Assembly: GCA_030159075.1 (NCBI GenBank)
Contig: BROG01000109.1
Span: 62,001-126,000 of the forward strand
From: Atrina japonica
Lineage: Eukaryota > Mollusca > Bivalvia > Pterioida > Pinnidae
DNA length: 64,000 nt
Direction: 5' to 3'
Below the pieces are notes generated by a model. The model did not search any database, was not told the DNA's origin, and worked only from the letters and a program-made list of their open reading frames with translations. Both the position numbers and the translations under genes were made by a program. Shown piece by piece: positions 44,171 to 64,000 of this stretch; position 1 is the first letter of the stretch; every line of letters begins with the position of its first letter.

Positions 44171-44462
44171 TGCTCAGTATATGAGGTCACTGTTCTATTC
44201 TTTGGAAATATCTGTTTTTCTTTTGAATTTGTTTATGGATGGTAGTGTACTATTCAAGGAGATGCAATAGGGCCAATATATTCCGCTTACGTACCACTAC
44301 CATATGATGTGAGTTAGTCTGTAGCGTATGTTTCGCGAGTTTGTAGGTACCTTGTTGTTTCTGTATTTGTGCTTGGTATATCATTTATTTATATAAATTT
44401 GCATCCTTCGTGATCCAAGGTCCATGTTAAGTGTTCAATGGTGTATAGTGATATTGGTACTT

Positions 44463-44562
<100 letters not shown>

Positions 44563-44928
44563 TATACAGTCTATTCCACTTAATTGCGTACCTGATAATT
44601 GCATATTCCTGTTTATGGCATAAGAACTGAAAATACAAAACACGGTTAAAAATGTATATGGAAATACTAAATTAATAGAAATGAGAACACACCCACCTGT
44701 GTTTTATGACAATTTTGCTTCTATGACATTATTTTAACCTAATGCTTAATAAGAATCCATATAATTTACTAGTTTATCTAGGATGTCACAGTTTATAATA
44801 CCATTACATATATAATGAACATGAATCATCATTGTTCACTAAAATACACTATTCCTGTTAATTGCATATTCCTGTTATTTGCATAATAAACTCTGACTTT
44901 TGGCTATGCAATTAAGAGTTCTAAATCT

Positions 44929-44929
44929 A

Positions 44930-44981
<52 letters not shown>

Positions 44982-45035
44982 GTGTATATATGTATATATG
45001 TATGTATTTATATATATATATGTATATATATGTGT

Positions 45036-45100
<65 letters not shown>
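44929..45100. repeat. (AT)n/(GT)n compound microsatellite
   Basis: AT, then GT, then AT, then a long GT tract ending at about 45100. Confidence 0.97.
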
Positions 45101-45101
<1 letters not shown>

Positions 45102-45999
45102 TATGGTATTATTAGTATTTCAAACAAGGCTTTCAAGGGTCAGAACGTTTTTCCGTATAATTATATGCCAACTGACCGTTATTTACGTATCCGTGGTTTG
45201 TTACACATCATTAGATAAAATGTGTTAAAAACTCGGTAAATGCTGTCCATCTACATATATACACATATATTTGACCTTTGACCCGTCACAAGCAAACAAC
45301 GTCTACGTACAAATCGATAACTGTGAACGGATTAAATACAACTCTACGTTAGTTACCTGTAAAGTTACCTTTAATTAATCAATTTCTACTTCTTATAAAT
45401 GACATTTACACATAACAACTTGGCTTGTTCAGGTAGTCGCTAATACGATAATAGTTTGACAATAGCTAGAGAAATAAACGCATATGAGAAGTCTGTGTAA
45501 TATATTGTAACTGATTTGAGAAATCCGACACTGTTGACCCACTGTATATTTCAACAGCTTACGATGAACAACCTTTGTGACTGTAATATATATATCTAGA
45601 TAAACGACACTACACCCGATATCTAAAAAAAATCAATAAGATATACAGGTATTCAGCGGTGTGGATAGGTGTGTTTTGCTTTCATTGTTTTTAATGCCTC
45701 ACCTGTACTGCTTATCTCACGTGCGCTATTTACCTTTTATTAAACTTTAATATTCTGTCATGGTTGAATACACAGACTACTAGAACGAGAATATGTCTTA
45801 CCTTCGAATCGGTGACGGATAAGACTGAACAATTTTTACGTTAGGTATTTCGCAATTTTATAACTGAACTGGAGGAAGGCGTATCACCATTTTCATGGCA
45901 ATAAATTACGTATGGATCAATAACGTTTAATTCTAGTTCGAGATTATGTATTCGCCATGATATTTCGTCGACAGGCGGTGGCGTAAATCATGGAATAAA

Positions 46000-54291
<8,292 letters not shown>

Positions 54292-55587
54292 GTAATATAT
54301 TGTTTTAGTCTTTATAGACAATTGAATCCAAAGGGAATTATTTTACTACTTATTGTTTACAACAGGTGCGTGCCATATATGTAATATGTAATCGACGGAT
54401 AAGAGCAAAGCTCTTGAACTGGGTAGTATAACAGCACACTATAACAAGTTTGAGGACGACATTTGCTAAACGAACCGATGAGGTTGTCTGCAACTTCACG
54501 GACAGAGGGGCGCTGGTCCGTCTTTGAGTATAATCCTAATATGTTGTAAAATAATGAATTAGGTGGATGTGTATTGTACGTGTATTTCTCAAATAAAGTA
54601 TATCGAAAAATAACTGATACTGCCATAATACTGTTAAAAAGAGGTCAGTAAGTAAACTGACATACTTTCTTCAGCTTGGGTTTTAGTGGGTTACGAACCC
54701 AACCAACTTTGACTAAAGGCAAGATTTCATCATGGTTTGAGAACTATGGTATAACGCCTCTTATTCCAAAGTAAAGCAAATGACGATACCATTATTTAAT
54801 ATTTTAAACGTATGTGTTAAAATAAGTAAAGGGAGATTACTCTAACTTACTGCCATGTCAGTGGTATTGAAAATTTAGAGTATACATGAATTCCCTTCGC
54901 GTAAGACATGTTTAAAATGGCATACGCTTTCCAGTTCATTTTTAATTTCTAACATGGCAACAGCATAACAAACAAAACCATAAACGAACAAATCGAGAAC
55001 TGAATAAGATGACGACTCTACACAATTGTTGGTTGCCAATATAAAAATACTAATATACTGTTTTGTTCCATGCTCAACTTATGTAATCAAACAATAAACA
55101 GATTAATTGTATTTCTGTCATTTAATGACCTTGAACTTTACGTTTTGCACGTCTGGTACCAGTGTTATTATGAAATGTTCCGGTACCGGATATAGAGAAA
55201 TTTTGACAAGGACAAGTCCCTAAAACGTTTGAATTGAATATGTTAAAATGAAGTGACTACTCAAGCGTCAGGTTGAACTGGTCCAGTCTAGAGAGTTTAT
55301 CTCTTTGCTGAACAGTGCACAGCTTCTGACATATTTCTGTCACTTATCCACATTGTGTACACACGTTGTCTAGAAGTTCATTTCTCCTCGACCCGTTCGA
55401 TCTCTGCTTTCTATTAATATCATTTACTATCTGGCGAAGAGTTCGGGGCTATTGTTTTATCCACTAAGACAAAAGAAAACCCAAACAAAACTCAAAAGTT
55501 GGAGAAAATGGTTGTGAATATTGGCAAATATTGACATATATGTACATAAGCTTCCTATTTAGTCCACTTCATTTCAAATGCTTTCAG

Positions 55588-55705
55588 GGACCCCAGTGGC
55601 AGAGTGGTTAGAGCATCGCCGTTTGAACCATGAAGTCTCTCATTTCCGGTCAGCGCAGGTTCGAGCCACACTTGAACCTAAGCTGATTTTCATAAGACAT
55701 TTCTT
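55588..55705 (+). mobile_element. SINE head, 14735 family
   Basis: CAGTGGCAGAGTGGTTAGAG (A box) and AGCGCAGGTTCGAGCC (B box), followed by AACCTAAGCTGATTTTCAT. Confidence 0.75.
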
Positions 55706-56779
55706 TACGTCGTTGTGATATCCATGTACACACATCTTCCCCAAATCAAAGTTTTCTTATCCACGTCGTTCCTCAAACACCTTGACAGATTATATTTCAT
55801 ATTTCGCGGTCATTGGTGGCGACATTTAGCGCAGATCTAAAATGTCACTTAAATTGACCCGATTCTTCGACAGAGAGGATCGAATCCATGTTTTGCAATT
55901 ATAACATTCTAATTGCTCTGCTAGAGTCTTTGGGTGTTGGCCTAGCGATCTTTATAGTTCTCCCCAGACAAACATCTAGCAAGTACCCGGAGAAACAAAA
56001 TGAAAAAGGGGCACTGTGTATTTATATATAGTGGGATCCATATCTGGAAATTCACGGGACGGCCCGTATTACTTCGACATATCCAGAATTCGAGGTAACC
56101 AAAATTTTAATTTTAATGAATATTCGTTTTATATCGAGCGGCCGGAGTCAGGTATTATCGGACACTTAAGCATAAGTCCATACTATGTCTTTGTTCTACG
56201 TGATCTAAGGACCTACGATGGATCGGTACATGGCAAAATATCAGCGGTTTAACGGACTATCCTCATTCTACTTTTACTATTTCGAGCCACGTCGAAAAAA
56301 CGGGATGTACTTGATTATGTGGAGGAGGTCATGATCGGACATATTCATCTTTGACCGGACGGTATGTCGGCTGTTACCGGACACTTGAATGAGTTTTAAA
56401 AACTGCAAAGAAAAGTAAAATAATTACAAAAACTTATTCTATCTAAAGAAAGAAAATAATTTGAACATGCTAATGGAATTGAAACTGGACAGAACTAGTG
56501 GAATAAATGTGTATAATGTAGTTTTGTGTCTTTAACAGCAGAAGTCACACTCAAATTCTAAATACTAAATTTCTGAGTCTGTCATAGACAGTTAGTTAAT
56601 TGAAGTAACTTAGGCTCGATGTAGCCATCTTGCATTTATTACAACCGACCCAGTTTAAAGGTATACCATCCTCCATGCCCTTAAATCGGAAACATTGATT
56701 TTCAGATCTTCATCAAACGATGTATCTTTGTCATGTGATTTTGACAAATTTTTTTTCGTGGCTATTTTCACAAGTTTCT

Positions 56780-57000
56780 TGACCTAGTCTTGTTTGCGAT
56801 TACTCTGTTTCACTAGGTGAAATGTTGTGTTGCCTTTTCGTTGGCAGTTCCGATCGACAGGGGACGCTTACTCCTCCATGGCAACTGATCCCATCTCTTG
56901 CTTTCCAGAGGTCCGTGTCTGTCCATTTTTACTAGATTTGTATCTATATCCTGGACATCCTATGAAGATTTATACTTTGGTATCTGAGATGTTTTATATT
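56780..57000 (+). repeat. interspersed repeat, second module, copy 11
   Basis: TTGTTTGCGATTACTCTGTT, CGACAGGGGACGCTTACTCC and TTCCAGAGGTCCGTGTCTGT, ending in ATACTTTGGTATCTGAGA. Confidence 0.75.
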
Positions 57001-57044
57001 TCTTCCCGTTTTAATTCTCTTTTTTTCTTTCTCAAATTGTTTCT

Positions 57045-58185
57045 TCACTTTTTTCTTCCGCTCTTTGTTTTTTTCTTTTCTTCTCTCAATTGCTTTCTCC
57101 TATGTTTTTCAGCTGTTTTAATATCTTTCCGCTTTTGTTTTTTAATTAGTATTTCTTTAAATTTATCTCCCGATATTGCTTTGGGTAGCGGTTGGCGTTT
57201 TTTCACCTGCTTGATTTGTTTTGTATGTGTCAAAGTAAGTATTTTGTTTAAAGTAGGAGATAGAGCATTGTCGGGAGGCGTGTTTTCTTTACCATTTGCA
57301 CTCTGAGGTCTTTACTGAGGTAACTGAATTAATGTGAACATCGCATGTTGTCATGTTACTGGAGGCAATGGGCTGGCAAACAGATTCCACAGGTAAAGGC
57401 ATTGCAGATGAGACGACAGGTGAGATAAACGCAGAAGATATTACAGGTAAGATCAACGCAGACGATACCACAGGTGAGATCAATGCAGAAGATATTACAG
57501 GTGAGATCAACGCAGGCGATAAGACAGATGAGATCAACGCTGACGATACCACAGGTGAAATCAACGCAGAAGTGGTGACAGGTGAGGTAAACACAGAAGA
57601 TACCATAGGCGAGATAAGTGCAGAGGAGACGACAGGTGATATTAACGCAGAACAGATACGTCGGATGAAATGGATGCATAGGAAACTGAAACTAATATTA
57701 GACGCTGGATTTTCTTCGGATTGAGAACGTAGTTGACATCAGACATGACATCAATTGTAGTTGTAGACAAGGATTGCATAGATTTTACACTTGTTTGTAA
57801 TGAAAGCGGCATGTTTTTCGTGTTGTCGAAGTACGTGGCAGCGCCGAATGGTGGGGATTGAATATGGAACTGTGTGACATTTTTATGGTTTCGTCCTATG
57901 GGAAAAATCCACTGGCTTGAAAGCTTTTCACAGCTATTTCTTTTTTGACCAGGCATTCTTAAAAACCTGAGCAAAAACTGGTTTTGTAACGGTTTTCTCC
58001 ATCATGTTGCATTTGAAAATTTCTCACAGCCTTTTTCCATGCCTCTTTAAGCGGACCTAAAAGCTTGAGATCACATGGTTGTATTAAATGTGACGCATGT
58101 TCCAGTAAACAGTATAAGACGCAAACATCCAATGAGATGTGTGAAATGACCGTCAACAAAAAGAAATGGTGCATCGGAAAAAATT
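57045..58185 (-). pseudogene. pogo/Tigger-like (DDE_1) transposase relic
   Basis: Minus-strand blocks from 58185 downwards give PFLFVDGHFTH, then after a frame change HLIQPCDLKLLGPLKEAWKK, then VKSFQASGFFPIGRN. These are the second-Asp region, the QP-D block and the FxxxGxxP tail of the CENP-B/pogo DDE transposase superfamily. Further down (57240-57045) a Lys-rich C-terminus with LPKAISGDKFKEI completes the type. Between them lie nine copies of a 9-residue Ser/Val/Pro repeat (57395-57665). Multiple frameshifts and stops are present and the N-terminal DNA-binding domain is not seen. It is a transposon remnant, not a host gene. Confidence 0.7.
57395..57665. repeat. 27-bp tandem repeat inside the transposase relic
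   Basis: About nine units containing ACAGGTGAGATCAACGCAGA and AGATATT. On the minus strand they read as a VSSALISPV-type 9-mer in the transposase frame. On the plus strand each unit contains a CAG|GTGAG donor-like word, which is probably incidental. Confidence 0.9.
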
Positions 58186-58520
58186 AAGCAATCTTAATGA
58201 AGGACCTTAAATGCATCATTCCTGTAAGGTTTCGTTTAACTTGGTTCAGTGATTTTATAGGAGATGATCAAATTATGTTTTCCCACAGGGTTCAGTGCTA
58301 AACTATGGTATGTTCTGCATTAGTAGCCATATTTTTGTTGGATCGGAAATATTTAGGCAATCTTAGTAAAGGGCCTTCCATATATCATATTTGCAAAGTT
58401 TAGATCAACTTACTTCAGTAGTTTCAGTGTTGATCAAAATATTTTCCCCATAAGGTCCAATGTTGAAGTATGTACTGCGCTGGCGGCCATGTTTTTTGTG
58501 TTTTTTTTGTTTGTTTTTTT
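58180..58520. repeat. two ~170-bp tandem units of a dispersed repeat
   Basis: TCGGAAAAAATTAAGCAATC and TCGGAAATATTTAGGCAATC start two units with shared words throughout. The second ends in GCGGCCATGTTTTTTGTG and a T-rich run. Confidence 0.75.
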
Positions 58521-59171
58521 TTTTTTGTTTTGTTTTTTTGTCATCAGACTTATCTAACATTTTCAGAGTAGATATGTTCTATTTATAGCTACGACGGCCA
58601 TGTTCGATAGTCGACAAGCATTCCGGATACAATTTTATTTCTAGACACCCCAAGGATGTGTGACGCCAAGTTTAGCTCCATATAGCCTAGTGGTTTCAGA
58701 CGAGAATATTTTTCTATAAAGTTTACGCGGGACGGACGCCAAGTGATGGCAATAACTCACATTCGGTTCAGGTGAGCTAAAAACTGAACTCAGAAAATGT
58801 ACATGAAGATGCATCAGGCCTGATACCGGCGTTATAATAAACTTCAGATAACCTGGCGTGGTGGTGTCACATTTCATGATCTAGACGAGTTTAAATTTCG
58901 GTTAATAAATACACTGTAAGAGTAAAATTATTATAAATTGTTGTAATCTTAAGATGCAATATGGTGTTGATAGTAAAATTATTGCCTAAAACATTTGGAG
59001 AACGTAGTCTCTCGAAAATCATTACTTCACCCACTGCAAATATTTATTGTCAGTAGGAAAACAGATCATTAGTGCAGAACGATTAACCAGAACTCTTGGC
59101 ACTCTCTGGACAGCTCTGGAAACAGACGGCTGTCTGGATCCAGTTATATCTCCGATTTGGTTGCATAAAAT

Positions 59172-59495
59172 CTTTTTTTTTTTTTATAAATATTTATTTT
59201 GTAAGTACACAAATATACAGTAGGAACATACTCTTACTGTCGCGTATCATTCTAAAAAGAAAAGAATGATTCACAATAATTTGTTAGTACATGTATACTT
59301 ATGATAAATCCTATCAAATATTAGTATAATGTACATGAACTCTGTTACTATTATTATCAAATAAACAGTAATGTTTAAATGTAATCTGAATATCCATCTA
59401 GATCTATTTTCCTGTACATTATTTATTTATCACAAGCAAAGTGTACCAACATATACTAACATTTACCATATACATGTGTATAATTTTTATAGATA

Positions 59496-59561
<66 letters not shown>

Positions 59562-62500
59562 AGAGTTACACTAATTATATATTTGCGTAAACAAACTGTA
59601 TCTGGTGTGTTCAGAGTACATTTATGTTAAATTATCTTAAATATGTGGTTTGAAATTATACCAGGGAACTTAGTGAGAAAAAACAAAAAATGAAAAGAAA
59701 CAGTACAAACATATTATGTTAGTATTTCTTTCCATTTTCTCCATTTCACATTAAATTTTTCATTTTCCCTCTTTTGAACAGATAAGGTGAGTGCTATTTT
59801 ATATGCTAGTTTCAAATAATTTATCAAGGCACTGATATGTAGTGGTTTTTCATTACATTTAGATGTATATATATATTGTTTAACATTTAGAAGAATAAAG
59901 TAGTTAATATCAGAGTCTCTGATATCGTCATTCAGACCTAATATAAAAGAACTAGGGTTAAGGTTTTTAAAACTATTCCTTGTCGTCTAATTACTTGATG
60001 AAACTCATTTAATAATAATTGTGTTTTACTGCAAAACCAGAAAAGATGTTCTATTGATTCTTCTTCATTTTTGCAAAAGGAACAGAGAGAGTTATCTCTT
60101 ATATTAATTTTTAGTAAGAAAGTATTAGTTGTTAGAATTCTATGGTTAATACGAAATTGTAAACCATTGTAATTTAGTATTGGTTGTTAAGGTAAATGGA
60201 TTACCGTAAATCTTCTGCCAAATATGTTCATCAAAATGTACGTTCAAATTGTTGTGCCATTTAACCTGAGATATAGGAATTTTGTTATTTTGAGTAAGCA
60301 GTCTGTACATGGGTTGTGTCCCTTTAGGTTTTGCTAGAAATATTCTGATATTAGGAGGGCAAATTGGATAACAAGTTTTTATTATGTTGCAATTTCTTTT
60401 AATTTTATTTTTTATTGTTTTTAAGGAGGAAAGAAGACCTTGATACTGTAAGAAATTAATTTCAAGATTTGTTTGGTGTATAAATTGCTCGTACGATAAA
60501 GATTCTGCAGTATCGTTATGTACAAGATCTGACATGTAATAAATACCCTTTTTATACCAAAGTTCATAAAAAATTGGTTTTTTATTTATTGTTATTTTAG
60601 AGTTATGCCACAATGGTATTTCAAAATTACTTGTGGTAGTATTAGTATAATTGTTTACAATGCTTCTCATTGCCATGAAGACATCTTTCCAAAAGGGGTT
60701 TGAGATACCACAACAAGTTTCAATAAAATTGTCTCCACAATTAGCTAATTTATGTAAATCAATTTGTGACTCTAATATTGTTTTCCATGTTTTGTTATTT
60801 TGATATAATCTCCTAATCCAGGTTGATTTAAGTGCTGAGATGAAGCTTTTTATATCTATCATTTTAAGACCACCCTCCTTATATTGTTTAACTAAAATAA
60901 CTCGTTTAATTTTATCACTTTTACCGCCCCATATAAAATTATAAAAAATATTATTGATCTCTTTTATGAATAAATCATTTGGGTTTGGTATGGACATAAA
61001 AAGATGATTAAGTTGGGACGCTAATAAGGTTTTAACTACAGTTATTTTTCCAATAGGAGTCAAAAACCCTCCGTTTCCAATTGTTTTAAATATTTTTTAT
61101 CTTAACAAGTTTCTTGTCGTAGTTTAATTTTATAATTGTGTCAAGGTCAACATCATATTCAATACCTAAATAGTTAAATCTTGTTTTCCCCCACTGTAAA
61201 TGATAATTTTCACATAAAATGTCATTACTATATTTTTTGCTGCCAATCCATATTGTCTGTGTTTTAGTTAAGTTAATCTTAAGTCCAGATATGTTTGCGA
61301 AAAAATTAAGTTCTTCTATTGAGGCTTCTAAAGATTTTTTGGTTCCATCTAAAACTAAACAAGTGTCATCAGCATATTGTGATAATAATACCTCTTTATT
61401 TTTTATTTTAATGCCATGTATATTTTGGTTATTTCTAAGTCTTATTGCAAGTATTTCCGCACATAAAATGAAACAGTAACATGATAATGGATCCCCCTGA
61501 CGACAACCGCGTTTGATTTCAAAGGATGGTGACAAATTCCCACCTTGATTAATAGAGGATTTAATATTTTTTTGAAATGTTTTAACCCAATTTTTAATAG
61601 ACATACTAAAATTAAAAAAAGATAACGTTTTATCTATAAAATTCCACGATACTGAGTCAAAAGCTTTTTCAAAATATATTAGTAGTAGTAAACCAGGGAT
61701 GTTGAAATCTTCTGTATATTGCATTATATCATATGTAACTCTAATATTTTCACCTATGAACCTACCAGCAAGAAATCCAGTTTGATCATTATGTATAAGT
61801 TTATCTAATACTGTCTTTATTCTGTTGGCAATAGTACCTGAAGCTATTTTATAAATTGTGTTCAGTAGTGTTATGGGTCTCCAATTTTTTAAATATTGAC
61901 GAGGTTTATCACACCTTTTGGTAGACATATAACAATTCCTTCTTTCTGGGTTACAGAGAGTTCACCCTTCATATATCCAAAGTTAAGGGATCTAACAACA
62001 AAATGTCCTATCTCTTTCCAAAACATTTTCAGGAATTCAGGGGTAAAACCATCTGATCCAGGACTTTTATTATTTTTTCATATTTTGCAATGTTTTTGAA
62101 GCCTCTAAATAAGAGATTGGACCTTCTAGTGTACTGGATTCTCTATTACTTAAAGTTGGAACATTATATTCTTCACAATTAATTAAATTAATCACATCAG
62201 GACATTGTGTTAATTCTAGATTTTCAGAATAAAGTTTCTGATAATATGATTGTATTTCAGAAAGAATCTCTTCTTGATTACACGTGCTACCATTTTCTGT
62301 ATCAAGTTTAGGTATTATTTTAGAAATAAAGTTTCTTTTTTCAAGAGCACAAAAATATCTAGTTGGTCGCTCACCATTTTCAATCCAATTAATTTTTGAT
62401 CTGATTAAGGAACCTTGTATTTTAGTTTTTCTAATTTGTTCCAGCTCATTTTTTTATTATCTAGAAGTATTATATCGCCATTATTTTTTTCTAAATCCTG

Positions 62501-63499
62501 GATTTCATTTATAATATTTTTCTCTCTTAAATTTCTATTTTTTATAAGAAAACTTGAAAAAGATATTGTTTTTCCACGTAATTCCATTAAAAGAATTTCT
62601 AGAAAAAGTTGATCATCAATTGTAAACATAAGATCGTCATTTGATATGTTATCAATATTTCTAAATTGTATACTGGTAAGGCATATTGTTGTTTTATTTC
62701 CTTTATTTTAAGTTTAGTCATATTTAGATATTCTAAATTATAAAGTAATGTATTGTTAAATTTCCATAACCCTTTTCCCCTCTTAAATTCATTAAATTTT
62801 AGACCTAGGACAATCATAGAATGATCCGATCTATAACTAGATTCTATATCAGTAGTACTAACACTATTTAGTAAGTTTTCAGAAATGAGAAAGAAATCAA
62901 GTCGAGCTTGTTTTAAAGGTTTTTTTTTCCTCCATGTAAAACGTTTAGTATGCCTATGATTCTCTCTATATATATCCACTAAGCCCCACTCATCCATTAT
63001 TTGTAAAATTTTATTTCTTGACAGTGGATTATTTACATGAAGATAATTGTCATAGTCTACCTCAGCATTTAAAACCAAATTAAAATCACCACAAATTATT
63101 ATATTATCATTTCCTAATAATTCAATATATTCCTTTATTTTCTCATAAAATATTACTTGGTCTGTATTAGGACCATATAAAGTGATTAGTGATATCTTTT
63201 TTGTGTCTATTTCAATGTTTAAAGCTATAAAGTTACCATTATCATCTGAAATGGAGTTAATAATTTTATATTCAAAGTTGTTATTAAAAAGTATAGCCGT
63301 TCCTCTTGAGTTTGAGGTATAACTATTAAATATACATTCAAAGCCCCACTGACTGCGTACATACGCTTCCATTGATTTTGTAAAATGTGTGTCCTGAAGA
63401 CAGTAAATACAATAATTTTTGTTACGCAAGTTTTCTCTTCTCCAGATTACCAAGTCCCTGACAATTTACTGAGAGGATATTTATACTGTTATTCTCCAT
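59172..63499 (-). mobile_element. L1/Tx1-clade LINE, ORF2 remnant with 3' end
   Basis: The endonuclease (about 63499-62600) has ILSVNCQG, LQDTHF, YGPN, GDFN and SDHSM. The reverse transcriptase (61928-61086) has LVLDG-YADD motifs and GCRQGDPLS. The following region (61063-59950) has NGLQFRINHRIL and CSFC...EHLFWFC, as in L1/Tx1 elements. An AATAAA signal (minus strand, 59193-59198) and a 13-nt poly-A (59173-59185) mark the 3' end. Frameshifts occur near 63440, 62600, 61930, 61080 and 60150. The catalytic Asp of reverse transcriptase motif A is Tyr (LLIYFEKAFDS, codon 61674-61676), and the endonuclease Glu of QETH is Asp. No ORF1 is seen, so the copy is 5'-truncated or decayed. Confidence 0.93.
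59500..59559. repeat. (GA)n microsatellite inside the LINE 3' region
   Basis: About 29 GA units. Confidence 0.98.
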
Positions 63500-64000
63500 T
63501 GTCCTGTGTTAACATAAACTACATGAAAAACAACATATAAATTTGGAACACACCAGGTTACAGGATTGTTAGATACAATAAGAGTATTTGTACAATGTAC
63601 AAGCTTATAGTGAAGATAGAGATAGTTCATAGTAAGTAAAGAAATGAATAAAAAGAAATAAAGAGAACACATATTTACCAAATATGGGTGTATGCGGGAG
63701 GGGGGGGGGAGTGGGGATACAGCAAGTTTTGGCCTTTTTACATATTAATTAAAAGATGCATTCATTTCATTGTATGTATAAAAATCAGTTTCAAATGAAC
63801 ATCAATTATGTGTATAATTCTATGTATCTTTTAACTGTAGTTTCAAACATTTAAAAAAAAAAAAAAAAAAAAAAAAAATCGAATGATTGGGCATAACATG
63901 GAATTTGGAAATATATTTTATTTCGGTCCCTATAAGAAGATACATACATGTAGTTATTTTTCAGAGTTATCTCCCATTTCCCTCAAGTTGTGGCCAGAGA
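63500..64000. other. end of window, no gene seen
   Basis: AT-rich DNA with a G-run at about 63699-63710 and a 28-nt A-run at about 63852-63879. The A-run is on the plus strand and so is not the tail of the minus-strand LINE. It may end another retroinsertion. Confidence 0.6.

Larger units (their letters stand above)
54292..57044. other. intron or intergenic, no certain exon
   Basis: Downstream of the second exon of the plus-strand gene. It holds a SINE head at 55588-55705 and an interspersed repeat copy at about 56780-57000. A possible phase-1 exon at 56032-56094 is discussed under rejected items. Confidence 0.5.

Noticed and set aside
56032..56094. Possible third exon of the plus-strand gene
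   Set aside because: The phase fits (1 to 1) and GT/AG are present, but the pyrimidine tract is poor and the 21 residues have no recognisable content.
57353..57724. Plus-strand 123-codon frame with TGEINAEDI repeats
   Set aside because: Antisense of the transposase relic. The minus strand reads transposase sequence on both sides of the repeat.

Overview
The window looks like nuclear DNA of a marine invertebrate, most likely a bivalve mollusc. The grounds are a 15-exon LBP/BPI immune gene, tRNA-derived SINEs of a mollusc type, an L1/Tx1-like LINE, piggyBac-type MITEs, and very abundant AT, CT and GT microsatellites. I cannot name the species.

1-10,325: the first kilobase is plain flank. From 1110 to 10319 lies a complete insertion of a small Polinton/Maverick-type (adintovirus-like) element. 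It has 237-bp terminal inverted repeats and a perfect 6-bp target duplication (CTTGTT at 1104-1109 and 10320-10325). Inside are protein-primed DNA polymerase B (frameshifted), an A32-type packaging ATPase (open), a major capsid protein (frameshifted), a coiled-coil/amphipathic virion-type protein (frameshifted), a zinc/AT-hook protein (open), an unrecognised early-type gene (frameshifted) and what looks like only the C-terminal tail of an integrase. Three genes share an upstream motif 37-39 nt before the ATG, and two convergent gene ends carry AT-rich hairpins. At 9.2 kb, without an integrase core, it is best read as an internally deleted, decaying provirus-like element.

10,326-16,491: repeat-rich intergenic DNA with SINE fragments, a two-module interspersed repeat and a textbook type I hammerhead ribozyme (15706-15749).

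16,492-39,262 (minus): one LBP/BPI-family gene, reconstructed as 15 coding exons totalling 1,482 nt (493 residues plus stop), with phases matching at every junction. Its introns hold a 39-bp minisatellite (about 34 copies), a 54-bp repeat that copies the exon 7 acceptor, degenerate 63-bp and 67-bp arrays, a SINE with a 14-bp target duplication, MITEs and interspersed repeats.

39,263-59,170: sparse. Two phase-compatible plus-strand exons (46000-46160 and 53744-54291) predict a protein with a fibronectin-III-like segment. The rest is SINEs, MITEs, a long hairpin, a nested DNA-transposon derivative and a pogo/Tigger-like transposase relic (57045-58185).

59,172-63,499 (minus): ORF2 of an L1/Tx1-clade LINE with endonuclease, reverse transcriptase and a 3' poly-A, inactivated by frameshifts and by loss of a catalytic Asp. 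The end of the window is AT-rich flank.
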